Source: Corynebacterium doosanense CAU 212 = DSM 45436
Lineage (GTDB): Bacteria > Actinomycetota > Actinomycetes > Mycobacteriales > Mycobacteriaceae
Assembly: GCF_000767055.1 (NCBI RefSeq)
Contig: NZ_CP006764.1
Span: 1,860,001-1,924,000, forward strand
DNA length: 64,000 nucleotides
Direction of reading: 5' to 3'
Below are positions 36,193 through 46,038 of the stretch, in pieces (the first letter of the stretch is position 1; each line of letters begins with the position of its first letter). A model generated the notes under the pieces. It ran no database searches. It had not been told where the DNA came from and saw nothing but the letters and a program-made list of their open reading frames with translations. The translations under genes and the position numbers were made by a program.

Positions 36193-37308
36193 GTGAGCTC
36201 CCAGAGCACCCCCGGCCCGCGCCCCGACCCGGCCACCATCGACTCCATCCCCGATGCCGCCCGCGCGCAGCTCGCGGCCTACATCGAGGCGCGCCGACCG
36301 GAGATCGACGCCATCGGCGCGCCCGTGACCACCGCGCTCGAGCATCTCGCGGACTTCGTGCTCGGGGGCGGCAAACGCATCCGACCCCTCTACGGCTGGG
36401 CGGGATTCGTCGGCGCCGGCGGGCTGGAGAACTCCTCCGAGGACCCCGAGGCGGTGCTCCGCGCCGTCAGTTCCCTGGAGTTCATCCAGGCCTGTGCCCT
36501 GGTCCACGACGACATCATCGACTCCTCCGAGACCCGGCGCGGGCGACCCACCGTCCACCGCGCGGTCGCCGCGGACCACCGCGACCGCAACCACCTCGGC
36601 GAGCCGGACCACTATGGGCTCTCCGCCGCCATTCTCATCGGCGACCTGGCGCTGGCCTGGGCGGACGACATGTTCGCCGACTCCGGCATCTCCGCGGCCG
36701 CCTTCGCCCGGGCCCGCGAGCCGTGGCGGGGCATGCGCACCGAGGTCATCGGCGGTCAGCTGCTGGACATCTCGCTGGAATCGAGTGGTAGCGAGGACAT
36801 CACCCTCTCCCGCTCGGTCAACCGCTACAAGACCGCCGCGTACACCATCGAACGCCCCCTGCACATCGGGGCGGCGCTGGCCGGCGCGGATGAGCAGCTC
36901 ATCTCCTCCTTCCGCGGCTACGGCCACGACATCGGCATCGCCTTCCAGCTTCGCGACGACCTGCTCGGCGTCTTCGGTGACCCGGCTCTAACCGGCAAAC
37001 CGGCCGGCGACGACCTCCGGGAGGGCAAACGCACCGAACTGCTCTCCCTGGCCCTCGCCGACGCGGACCGCAGTGATCCCGCCGCTGCCGCCGAACTGCG
37101 CGCCGGGGTGGGCACCGTGGACGACCCCGCGGACATCACCCGGCTGGCGGACATCATCGCCTCCACCGGCGCGCCGGAGCAGATGGAACAGCGCATCGAG
37201 GAGCTCACCCGCTCCGGCCTCGCGCACCTGGACCGTGTGCAGCTCCCGGAATCGGTGAAGTCCACGCTGCACTCGCTGGCCATCCGCTCCACGGAACGTC
37301 GGACGTAG
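36193..37308 (+). CDS. idsA: Polyprenyl diphosphate synthase (geranylgeranyl type)
   Basis: Condenses isopentenyl diphosphate with allylic diphosphates. The 371-residue all-trans prenyltransferase has FLGGGKRIRP-like GGGKRIRPLYG, the first aspartate-rich motif DDIID at residues 106-110, and the second as FQLRDDLLGVFGD with GKPAGDDLREGKRT after it. The C. glutamicum homologue in the same place, IdsA, makes geranylgeranyl diphosphate for carotenoids and other lipids. Product length here is inferred by homology. The GTG start follows AAGGACG by about nine bases; mptA starts 13 bases downstream. Confidence 0.92.
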   Translation: MSSQSTPGPRPDPATIDSIPDAARAQLAAYIEARRPEIDAIGAPVTTALEHLADFVLGGGKRIRPLYGWAGFVGAGGLENSSEDPEAVLRAVSSLEFIQACALVHDDIIDSSETRRGRPTVHRAVAADHRDRNHLGEPDHYGLSAAILIGDLALAWADDMFADSGISAAAFARAREPWRGMRTEVIGGQLLDISLESSGSEDITLSRSVNRYKTAAYTIERPLHIGAALAGADEQLISSFRGYGHDIGIAFQLRDDLLGVFGDPALTGKPAGDDLREGKRTELLSLALADADRSDPAAAAELRAGVGTVDDPADITRLADIIASTGAPEQMEQRIEELTRSGLAHLDRVQLPESVKSTLHSLAIRSTERRT

Positions 37309-37321
37309 GAGCCACCCGCAC

Positions 37322-38881
37322 ATGAGCACTTCCGTCTCCCCCGGGGAAACCCACGCCACCACCCGGCGCGGCCACGTCGACCGCTGGCTGTCCGTCCTGC
37401 CCGGCCCCCTCCCGCTCGGCGTCGTCGGCGCGCTCCTGCTGGCTGTCAGCTCCCACGGAGCAGGTGCTACCCGCAACCGAGGCGGAATCCTGGAATGGCT
37501 CGACCTGGAGTTCCTCGGCTTCGGCCACGGGGCCGCGCTCATGGGTGCCCTCTTTTCCGTGGGGCTCATCGCCATGGTCCTCGCCTGGGTCCTGCTGGGC
37601 CGACGCGTGGTCACGGACCGGGACCGTTCAGATCCCGGCCGCCTCCGCGAGGCACGCACGACGCTCTTCGCCTGGTGCCTGCCCCTGCTCTTCTCCGCCC
37701 CCATCCTCTCCCGGGACGTCTACTCCTATCTCATGCAGGGCGCGATGGTGCGCGACGGATTCGATCCGTACACGGAGGGCGCGGCCGTCAACCCCGGCGC
37801 CTACCTGCTCGAGGTCTCCCACGACTGGCGTAACACCACCACCCCGTACGGCCCGCTCCACCTGTGGATCGGGGAGGGCATCACCACGCTGGTGGGCGAC
37901 AACGTCGCGGCCGGGGTCGCGGCCTACAAGGTGGTGTCCGTGCTGGGTTTCCTGGCCATCGCCTTCGCGGTGGAGCGCATCGCCCGCCACCTCGGCGGCG
38001 ACCCCACGATGGCGCTGTGGCTGGGAGTGGCCAACCCGGTCATGGTCTTCCACATGATCGGGGGGATGCACAACGAGTCCATCATGGTGGGTCTGGTCTC
38101 CCTGGGCCTGCTGGCCTGCCTCAACCGACGTTTCCTGCTCGGGGTGGCGCTCATAGCGGTGGCCGTGTCGTTGAAGGCGACCGCAGCCATCGCCCTGCCC
38201 TTCATCGTGTGGATGGCCACCTTCCACTTCTCCCGGACGCTCACCTACTGGCCGCGGCGCGTCGGTGTGTTCGTGGCCGCGGGATTCATCGGACTGGTGG
38301 AGACCATCGCCGTGGTGTGGGCGGTGACCTGGGCATCCGGTTCCTCGTGGGGCTGGCTCTCGGAGATCACCGGCAACTCCAAGGTGATCAACCCGCTGTC
38401 CAGCCCGACCCTGCTGGCGGAGATCGCCACCCCGTTCTTCCAGCTGTTTGCCCCGGACTTCGACTACAACGTGGTCATCGGCGCGGTCCGGCCGGTCTTC
38501 TCGGTGCTCATGCTGCTCGGGCTCGTGGCCACCTGGTGGTTCTTCCGCGGCGGCGACCGACGGTCGGTCATGGGCACGGCCGCGGCCTATCAGATCGCGT
38601 TCCTGCTCAGCTCGGTGACGCTGCCGTGGTACTTCGCCTCGTCGCTGTCCCTGGTGGGCACGTTCACTCCCCCGCTGTGGCTGGTCAAGTTCGTCACCGG
38701 CGCCTCCATTGTCGTGGCGCTGGCGTTCACCGGCAGCGGCAACCACCAGCTCTACAACCTGGTGTGGATCCTGGGCACGGCGGTCGCCGCCTGGGTGCTC
38801 ACGGTGTACATTTTCCCGCTGGATGCCCACCGCCGGCCCGGTTTCTCCGGCGGCCCGGCCCCGGAGACCCGCGCGTCCTAG
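37322..38881 (+). CDS. mptA: Alpha-1,6-mannopyranosyltransferase MptA (GT-C)
   Basis: Polyprenol-phosphomannose-dependent enzyme extending the alpha-1,6-mannan backbone of lipomannan and lipoarabinomannan. The 519-residue protein has more than ten membrane helices. The first large outside loop has SRDVYSYLMQGAMVRDGFDPYTEG, the acidic GT-C type site, followed by TPYGPLHLWI. The position after idsA and before the Rv2175c/pknL pair matches Mycobacterium (Rv2174) and C. glutamicum. It ends on a CTAG shared with the convergent gene. Confidence 0.92.
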   Translation: MSTSVSPGETHATTRRGHVDRWLSVLPGPLPLGVVGALLLAVSSHGAGATRNRGGILEWLDLEFLGFGHGAALMGALFSVGLIAMVLAWVLLGRRVVTDRDRSDPGRLREARTTLFAWCLPLLFSAPILSRDVYSYLMQGAMVRDGFDPYTEGAAVNPGAYLLEVSHDWRNTTTPYGPLHLWIGEGITTLVGDNVAAGVAAYKVVSVLGFLAIAFAVERIARHLGGDPTMALWLGVANPVMVFHMIGGMHNESIMVGLVSLGLLACLNRRFLLGVALIAVAVSLKATAAIALPFIVWMATFHFSRTLTYWPRRVGVFVAAGFIGLVETIAVVWAVTWASGSSWGWLSEITGNSKVINPLSSPTLLAEIATPFFQLFAPDFDYNVVIGAVRPVFSVLMLLGLVATWWFFRGGDRRSVMGTAAAYQIAFLLSSVTLPWYFASSLSLVGTFTPPLWLVKFVTGASIVVALAFTGSGNHQLYNLVWILGTAVAAWVLTVYIFPLDAHRRPGFSGGPAPETRAS

Positions 38882-39252
38882 AACGCCATGGCCTGCGCCC
38901 GGCGGATGACCTCGCGGGCGCCGTGGCCGTGGAAGTTGTCGATCGGGCGCCCGGGCAGCGAGTCGTCCTCGGTGAACAGGAAGGTGAGGATCTCGTCATC
39001 GTTGAAACCGCCGTCGACAAGCACGGTGATCGTGCCGGAGGCGTACTTGTTGATGGTGCCGTCGTCATCCAGCAGCAGTGCCGGGATGCGGCGTTTGCCC
39101 TCGATGTTGCCGACCACGAGGCGGTGGGCAGTGAGAAGATCGCCCACCCGGGTGACCGGGACCCCCATGCGTTCGGCGAAATCGGTGAGCGTGAGCAGCT
39201 CGTCGCCGGAGGTGAGCTCGGACAGAGAATTGTTGTCATTCGGTGATGTCAC
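38878..39252 (-). CDS. Rv2175c-family DNA-binding protein
   Basis: A 124-residue winged-helix-type protein. The helix-turn-helix is in LLTLTDFAERMGVPVTRVGDLLTAHRLVVG, with GKRRIPALLLDD as the wing; the C-terminal half (DDEILTFLF...IDNFHGHGAREVIRRAQAMAF) matches the Rv2175c family. In M. tuberculosis the homologue binds DNA and is phosphorylated by PknL on an N-terminal threonine; a Thr is present here at residue 2 and at 14. GTG 39252 is supported by TAAGGT exactly seven bases upstream, replacing longer alternatives. It is divergent from pknL. Confidence 0.9.
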   Translation of the reverse strand: MTSPNDNNSLSELTSGDELLTLTDFAERMGVPVTRVGDLLTAHRLVVGNIEGKRRIPALLLDDDGTINKYASGTITVLVDGGFNDDEILTFLFTEDDSLPGRPIDNFHGHGAREVIRRAQAMAF

Positions 39253-39259
39253 CCCTCCC

Positions 39260-39265
39260 ACCTTA
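39260..39265 (-). promoter_or_regulatory. -10 box of the Rv2175c homologue
   Basis: TAAGGT on the minus strand, then seven bases (GGGAGGG), then GTG at 39252; a leaderless start is predicted. The seven-base spacer would also look like a ribosome-binding site, but it is directly next to the start codon and too close to work as one. Confidence 0.5.
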
Positions 39266-39313
39266 GAGGTTCGCCGCCCGTGGGTCGGCTACCACCAACC
39301 CGGGGCCATCGGC

Positions 39314-39319
39314 CATACT
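39314..39319 (+). promoter_or_regulatory. -10-like box of pknL
   Basis: CATACT, seven bases before ATG 39327. It keeps the A at position 2 and T at position 6 but lacks the first T. The same hexamer and spacing occur before ctaE. Confidence 0.4.
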
Positions 39320-39326
39320 GGTGGCC

Positions 39327-41522
39327 ATGGCTGAACTCGCAGTTGGCGACGTCCTGGAGGGGCGCTACCGCATCGATCACCCGATCGCGCGCGGCGGCAT
39401 GTCCACCGTCTACCGCTGTGTCGACCTGCGGTTGGGGCGCGCCGTCGCCGCGAAGATCATGCACGACCGCTTCGCCGACGACGCCGCCACCCGCGGGCGG
39501 TTCCGGCGCGAGGCCCGCGCGATGGCACAGCTCTCCCACCCCAACCTCGTGGGTGTCTACGACTTCTCCTCCGACGAGGGGATCTCCTTCCTCATCATGG
39601 AGCTCATCACCGGCGGCACCCTGCGTGAGCTGGTCGCCGAGCGCGGGCCGATGCCCCCGCACGCGGCCACCGCGGTCATGCGTGCCGTGCTCACCGGCCT
39701 CTCCGTCGCCCACTCCCAGGGCCTGGTCCACCGGGACATCAAACCCGACAACATCCTCATCAACGGCGACAACCGGGTGAAGGTGGCGGATTTCGGCCTG
39801 GTCCGGGTCTCCTCCGCCTCCGAGCACTCCACCAACGAGATCGTCGGCACCGCCGCGTACCTCTCCCCCGAGCAGGTCGACGGCTCGGAGATCACCCCTG
39901 CCTCGGACGTGTATTCCGCGGGCATCGTGCTCTTCGATCTGCTCACCGGCACCGTGCCCTTCACCGGGGAGACCCCGCTGGCCAAGGCGTACCAGCGCAT
40001 CACCCACGATGTGCCCTCGCCCAGCTCGCGTATCGACGGCATCCCCCAGCTCTTCGATGAACTCGTCGCCACCGCCACCGCACGGTCGCCGGAGGACCGC
40101 TTCGCCGATGCCGGCGAGTTCCTCGCCGCGCTGGACGACGTCGCCGCCGAGCTCAACCTCCCCGCCTACAGCGTCCCCGTCCCGACCAACTCGGCCGCAC
40201 ACCGGGCGGCCGCGGTGCCCACGGACACGACGGGCATCATCGAGACCACCAACCTGGGAGCCGTCACCGGCCCCGAGCCGGAGAACGAGACCTCCGTGCT
40301 CCGCCCGGAGAATGAGACCAGGGCACTGGGTGCCGTCCCGCCGCCGCCGGTCCGGCCGGCCCCGGCGCCCCTGCCTGCGCCGATTCCCGCTCCGGAGCAG
40401 GACAACCGCCCCGTCGCTCAGCGCCCCGACGAGCCCGCTCCGGTGAGCAACCGCTCCGGTTGGCGGCTGTGGCTGGGCATCGCGGTTGCCGCAATCGTCC
40501 TGACGGCCGTACTTCTCGGCGGCTGGTGGTTCGGCTCGGGCCGATACGGCGAGATCCCGCAGGTGGTGGGCATGGACCGCGCCGCGGCCATCAGCACCGT
40601 GACCGAGGCCGGGTTCGAGACCACCACGGAGATCGTCTACGACGACGACGTGCCCGCCGACCAGTCCGCCGGCACCGATCCGGCCGGGGGTTCCAACCTG
40701 CTGCCGGGAGAGATGGTCACGGTGCTCATCTCGCAGGGCCGGCCGTCGGTACCCGAGATTCCCGCTGGCATGGGGGTCGAGGACTACCGGGCCCTCGCGG
40801 GAGAGCGCACCTTCGAGGTCGCCACCGGAGAGTCCGTCTACTCCGCCGACGTCCCCAGCGGCGCCGTCGCCGAGACCACCCCGCCCCCGGGCACGACCCT
40901 CGACACTGGCTCCACCGTCACCGTCCACCTCTCCAAGGGGCCCGAGCCCGTGGAGGTCCCCACCCTCACCGGCACCGATCTGGACGAGGCACGCGCGATC
41001 CTGGAAGGCTCCGGCCTGGTCATCGGCGAGGTGACCCCGCGGTTCGACAAGGACGTTCCCGGCGACGCGCTCATCACCACCACCCCGGGCCCGGGTGCCA
41101 CCCTCACCCGCGGAGACAGGATCGACCTGGTCGTCTCCACCGCCGTCGCCGTCCCCGACGTCACGGGGATGACCCTCGTCGATGCCAAGGCCGCGCTGCA
41201 GGACGCGGGCTTCTCCGTGGCCGACACCCGGGACCCCGCCCTTGTCGGCGAATCCGAGGACACCGTCGTCGCCCTCGAACCCTCCGCCGGCACACTCACC
41301 GACCCGGAACGCGACCGGGACGTGATCGTCGTACTGCCCGGGCAGATCACCGTTCCCGACGTGACCGGGATGACCGTCCGCGAGGCACGGTCCACGCTGC
41401 GCGGTGTCGGGCTGGACATCAACGCGTCGGTCTTCGCCAACTCTCAGGTCATCTCCGGCCAGTCCCCGGCCGCGGGCACCCCGCTGCGCCGGGACGAGGA
41501 CGTGCGGGTGCAGTCCCGCTAG
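39327..41522 (+). CDS. pknL: Serine/threonine protein kinase PknL with five PASTA domains
   Basis: Membrane receptor kinase of 731 residues. The kinase domain (about 10-275) has the glycine loop IARGGMSTVY, the AxK lysine in VAAKIM, the catalytic loop HRDIKPDN (Asp137) and DFG in ADFGLV. A Pro-rich juxtamembrane linker leads to one helix at about 379-404, followed outside by five PASTA repeats with the VPDVTGMT motif clearest in repeats 4 and 5. PASTA domains bind muropeptides or lipid II, so the kinase should report on cell-wall state. The divergent gene is its known mycobacterial substrate. ATG 39327 is preferred to GTG 39321. Confidence 0.95.
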   Translation: MAELAVGDVLEGRYRIDHPIARGGMSTVYRCVDLRLGRAVAAKIMHDRFADDAATRGRFRREARAMAQLSHPNLVGVYDFSSDEGISFLIMELITGGTLRELVAERGPMPPHAATAVMRAVLTGLSVAHSQGLVHRDIKPDNILINGDNRVKVADFGLVRVSSASEHSTNEIVGTAAYLSPEQVDGSEITPASDVYSAGIVLFDLLTGTVPFTGETPLAKAYQRITHDVPSPSSRIDGIPQLFDELVATATARSPEDRFADAGEFLAALDDVAAELNLPAYSVPVPTNSAAHRAAAVPTDTTGIIETTNLGAVTGPEPENETSVLRPENETRALGAVPPPPVRPAPAPLPAPIPAPEQDNRPVAQRPDEPAPVSNRSGWRLWLGIAVAAIVLTAVLLGGWWFGSGRYGEIPQVVGMDRAAAISTVTEAGFETTTEIVYDDDVPADQSAGTDPAGGSNLLPGEMVTVLISQGRPSVPEIPAGMGVEDYRALAGERTFEVATGESVYSADVPSGAVAETTPPPGTTLDTGSTVTVHLSKGPEPVEVPTLTGTDLDEARAILEGSGLVIGEVTPRFDKDVPGDALITTTPGPGATLTRGDRIDLVVSTAVAVPDVTGMTLVDAKAALQDAGFSVADTRDPALVGESEDTVVALEPSAGTLTDPERDRDVIVVLPGQITVPDVTGMTVREARSTLRGVGLDINASVFANSQVISGQSPAAGTPLRRDEDVRVQSR

Positions 41523-41543
41523 TCGGCCGCCCCGGGCACACGA

Positions 41544-41582
41544 CGACGCCCGGCCCCGAGGGATTCGGTGGGCCGGGCGTCG
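41544..41582. terminator. Hairpin between convergent pknL and aroG
   Basis: A perfect 13-base stem CGACGCCCGGCCC/GGGCCGGGCGTCG with a 13-base loop. It lies 21 bases after the pknL stop and 15 bases after the aroG stop. There is no T tract, but the stem is long and very GC-rich. Confidence 0.7.
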
Positions 41583-41597
41583 AAAAGCGGAAACCGC

Positions 41598-43016
<1,419 letters not shown>

Positions 43017-43529
43017 CTATCCACGCAGTACCTTATTTTCTCTACCCAACGGCATCGCCTCGTTGATGATGCGGAACTTCTCCACGTTGAAACGTGCGTC
43101 CACCAACGCATCGTGGTTGCCCGAGGGCACCCGGGGCAGCACCGGTTTCCCGGCCATGTGCCAGTACTGCTTGAGTTCGTTGGTGTAGCGCGGCAGCGCC
43201 CGGGGCATGCCGGTCATGTCGCCGAACAGCTGGGCCAGGACGACGTGGTCGTAGGCTCCGACCCAGGCCCACAGGTCCACCGGCCCGGGTCCGGCGGTGA
43301 GAAAGTCCACGAGCTCGGCACGGATCGTCTCCAGCGACCTCCACTCGGGCGCGCTGGGACTGGGCAGTTTTCCCAGCACGTTGTCGCGCACCCACTGGCC
43401 TGCGCGGGAGGAGTCGAAGTCCGTGGAGACGGCGTAGTACTCCCGCCCGTCCTCGGCGACCACGCCGATCGAGACCAGCTCAATGGTCCGGCCGTCCTCG
43501 ATGAATTCCGTGTCGTAGAAGTAGCGCAC
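43017..43529 (-). CDS. DEDD-type 3'-5' exoribonuclease (Rv2179c family)
   Basis: A 170-residue RNase T/DnaQ-fold protein. The acidic residues of the DEDDh core are visible: DTEFIEDG at the N-terminus (Asp6 and Glu8), an Asp in WAWVGAYDHVVL and the final HDALVDARFN with His and Asp. The M. tuberculosis homologue Rv2179c is a structurally known member with 3' exonuclease activity on RNA. Some databases label it polyadenylate-specific exoribonuclease AS. The neighbour order aroG-Rv2179c is shared with Mycobacterium. Confidence 0.88.
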   Translation of the reverse strand: MRYFYDTEFIEDGRTIELVSIGVVAEDGREYYAVSTDFDSSRAGQWVRDNVLGKLPSPSAPEWRSLETIRAELVDFLTAGPGPVDLWAWVGAYDHVVLAQLFGDMTGMPRALPRYTNELKQYWHMAGKPVLPRVPSGNHDALVDARFNVEKFRIINEAMPLGRENKVLRG

Positions 43530-43627
43530 GCCGGGTCCCTTTCCCCGCTGGAAGTGTTGTCGAAAGCCCAGCCTATCCCCCGGGTGGCGGCCCGTTCACC
43601 GCGGTGCACATATTAGAGTGAAGTTCT

Positions 43628-44794
43628 GTGAACTCCACCCTGCGCCTCCCGCGGTCCCCCGTCTGGCTCGTTGTTCCGGTGCTGTTGACGGCACTGGTCC
43701 TCGGCGCCTGGATCGTCGACCGCGACTCGCCGATGGGGCTGCAGTACCACATCGACACGGATGTCTACCGCGAGGGAGCGGCCGCGCTGCTGGCGGGCCA
43801 GCCCATCTACGACCTGGAATACCATGTCTTCGGCATCAACCTGCCGTTCACCTATCCGCCCCTGGCGGCCCTGGTGTTCACGCCCTTCGCGCTGGTTCCG
43901 CTCCCCATCGCCGGGCTGATCCTCAGCCTCGTCTCGCTGGTCTGCCTCTGGTGGACCGCCACGCTCGTGCTCTCCCACCTGGGCGCGGATCGCCCCCGCG
44001 TTCTCGCCCTGTGGCTGCTCCCCCTGCTCGGCCTGCTGGAGCCCGTCCGCGAGACGGTGGCTTTCGGGCAGATCAACCTTGTCCTGCTGGCTATGGTGGC
44101 CACGGATGCGTTGTACCGCTCCGGGCAACGTTTATCGACGGGCGTTCTCGCCGGCATAGCCGCCTCACTCAAACTCACCCCGGCGGTGTTTGTGGTGTAT
44201 TTCCTCGTCCGCCGGCAGTACCGCGCGGCCGCCGTGATGGTGGGATCCGCCGTGGTCTCTACACTGCTGGCCGCCGCCCTGACCCCGAGGTTGTCGTGGC
44301 AGTACTTCACCGACACGCTGGCCAACACGTCCCGCATCGGCGACCCGGACTACCTCACCAACCAGTCCGTCTTCGGGCTTCTGGCCCGGGTGACGGGTCC
44401 GGCGGCCGCCGACCGGTTGTGGCCGGTCGCCGTGCTCGCCCTCTTGGCGCTCGCACTCTGCGCGGCCTGGCGGGTGCGCACCAACGCCCTGTCCACCCTC
44501 GCGGTGGTCAGCCTCATCGCGCTGCTGGCCTCGCCGGTGTCCTGGTCCCACCACTGGGTCTGGGTGGTGGTTCTCGCGGCGGCCTGCTGGCAGGGCTCCC
44601 GCTGGCTCGGCGCGGCCGTCTTTGCCGCGGGCGTCATCGCGCCGCACTGGCTGATGGGTGAGCAGCCGTGGTCGTGGTGGGAGCAGTTGCTGGGCAACGC
44701 CTATGTGCTGGGCGGGGTCGCGCTGCTGGTGCTCGCGGTGGCCGCGCCCGGCCGGTGGGGTGCGGCTAGCGGCGCACCAGAGCGGACCCGCTGA
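43628..44794 (+). CDS. mptC: Alpha-1,2-mannosyltransferase MptC-like (GT87)
   Basis: A 388-residue polytopic GT-C enzyme (DUF2029/GT87) with about ten helices. The first outside loop has YHIDTDVYREGAAALLAGQPIYD with the catalytic-type acidic residues, then NLPFTYPPLAAL; later GQINLVLLAMV and VSWSHHWVWVVVLAA are GT87 hallmarks. The homologues Rv2181 and MptC of C. glutamicum add alpha-1,2-mannose branches to the lipomannan backbone made by MptA, and lie in the same place. TAGAGT (43614-43619) ends eight bases before the GTG, so the transcript is nearly or fully leaderless. The end overlaps the convergent acyltransferase by 29 bases. Confidence 0.87.
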   Translation: MNSTLRLPRSPVWLVVPVLLTALVLGAWIVDRDSPMGLQYHIDTDVYREGAAALLAGQPIYDLEYHVFGINLPFTYPPLAALVFTPFALVPLPIAGLILSLVSLVCLWWTATLVLSHLGADRPRVLALWLLPLLGLLEPVRETVAFGQINLVLLAMVATDALYRSGQRLSTGVLAGIAASLKLTPAVFVVYFLVRRQYRAAAVMVGSAVVSTLLAAALTPRLSWQYFTDTLANTSRIGDPDYLTNQSVFGLLARVTGPAAADRLWPVAVLALLALALCAAWRVRTNALSTLAVVSLIALLASPVSWSHHWVWVVVLAAACWQGSRWLGAAVFAAGVIAPHWLMGEQPWSWWEQLLGNAYVLGGVALLVLAVAAPGRWGAASGAPERTR

Positions 44795-45908
44795 CGCTCG
44801 GTTCCTGCCTGCGCGCCCACAGTCCGTGGATGGGCGGCGGGGCGATGGTCCACCCCAGCACCGGCACCCGGGCCAGAGCCCAGAGCGCCAGCCCGCCGAG
44901 GAACGAGATGGCCACCGCCGCCGTCATCCAGAAGTTGGTCGAGGCGATCCAGTGCCCGGCCTCCGCAGTGACCGGGACCTGCAGGCGGAACTGGGTGAAG
45001 TGGTAGACGAGGGTCAGGGCGATGGGGTGGCCCAGGTAGACCGGCAGGGTGTTGCGGCCGATGAACTGCAGCGACTGGGAGACCACCGAGATCTTTGACA
45101 GCAGCACCGCGATGGTGATGCCGGCCGGAAGCATGAGCACGTGCGTGGACAGTCGCACGAGAAGTTCGATCTCGGGGACACCCACCGTCGTTGCACCGGG
45201 CAGCGGCCAGGGAATGCTCATCTGGGTGCTGCCGACGATGTGTGCCCAGGCGATGAACAGTGCCAGTCCCGCCAGGTAGGCCGACATGGTCCCGGCCAGG
45301 CAGAGCGGGGTGAAGACCCGTCCGGAAAAGCGGGTGATCATCGGGCGCAGGAAGGCGCCGAGGAAGAAGATGGGCAGGTAGAGCACCGCCTTGCCGATCA
45401 TGTGGAACTCCAGGTGCAGCGGCAGCGCCACCACGGGCACGAGGCTCGCGGCGATGGCCCACGGCACCGGTAGTTTCCTCGTCAGCCACAGTGCGATGTT
45501 GAACAGCACGAGGGCATAGAGGAACCACGCCATGTTGACCCCGAAGACCAGGGCCTTGAGGTAGTCCATGGCGGGAGGCATGGGCGCCTGGTGAACCAGG
45601 AGGTACTCACGGTTCTTCAGGTAGGTCTCCACCGGGACCCAGACGAGGTAGGGAACGAGGAAGAACCACAGGCGACGGGTGAACAGCTCGAGGAAGCTGA
45701 ACCGGAAGATCTTGGTGGCGAACAGCCCGGAGATCAGGAAAAACAACGGCATGCGCAGGGGGTCGGCCATGGTGTTCGCCAGCGCCAGCGGGGAAAGCTC
45801 CGCCTCGGGCACGGCCATGGAGACGTGCAGGAAGATCACACCGAGGATCGACAGGCCCTTGGCCACGTCGGGCCACGCCATTCGGGTGGCCGCAGCAGTC
45901 TGGGACAT
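44766..45908 (-). CDS. Acyltransferase family 3 membrane protein
   Basis: A 380-residue polytopic acyltransferase (OafA/YrhL-type) with about ten helices. It opens MAWPDVAKGLSILGVIFLHVSMA, where the His in the first helix is the conserved acyl-transfer His, then MPLFFLISGLFATK and RRLWFFLVPYLVW, typical of the family. Such proteins acetylate or acylate sugars and lipids on the outside; candidates here are envelope glycans or trehalose mycolates, but the target is not readable. ATG 45908 follows GGGGAGGG. It is the last gene of the plsC-side unit and overlaps mptC convergently. Confidence 0.85.
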   Translation of the reverse strand: MSQTAAATRMAWPDVAKGLSILGVIFLHVSMAVPEAELSPLALANTMADPLRMPLFFLISGLFATKIFRFSFLELFTRRLWFFLVPYLVWVPVETYLKNREYLLVHQAPMPPAMDYLKALVFGVNMAWFLYALVLFNIALWLTRKLPVPWAIAASLVPVVALPLHLEFHMIGKAVLYLPIFFLGAFLRPMITRFSGRVFTPLCLAGTMSAYLAGLALFIAWAHIVGSTQMSIPWPLPGATTVGVPEIELLVRLSTHVLMLPAGITIAVLLSKISVVSQSLQFIGRNTLPVYLGHPIALTLVYHFTQFRLQVPVTAEAGHWIASTNFWMTAAVAISFLGGLALWALARVPVLGWTIAPPPIHGLWARRQEPSVSGSALVRR

Positions 45909-46038
45909 GGCCACCCTCCCCTGTTGAAATTTCTCCGCGCCCCGCACAAAAACGCACGGAAAGCTACCTGAATGCCGCTGCCTGCGGGCAACCTTCAATC
46001 CATCCTAACCAGCGTCGCGGCACAAGGAAAAAGAGCAC

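Noticed and set aside
39249..40928. A 559-codon open frame on the minus strand
   Set aside because: Antisense to the kinase part of pknL, whose HRDIKPDN and DFG motifs are intact; translation is Gly/Asp/Val/Arg-rich without domains.
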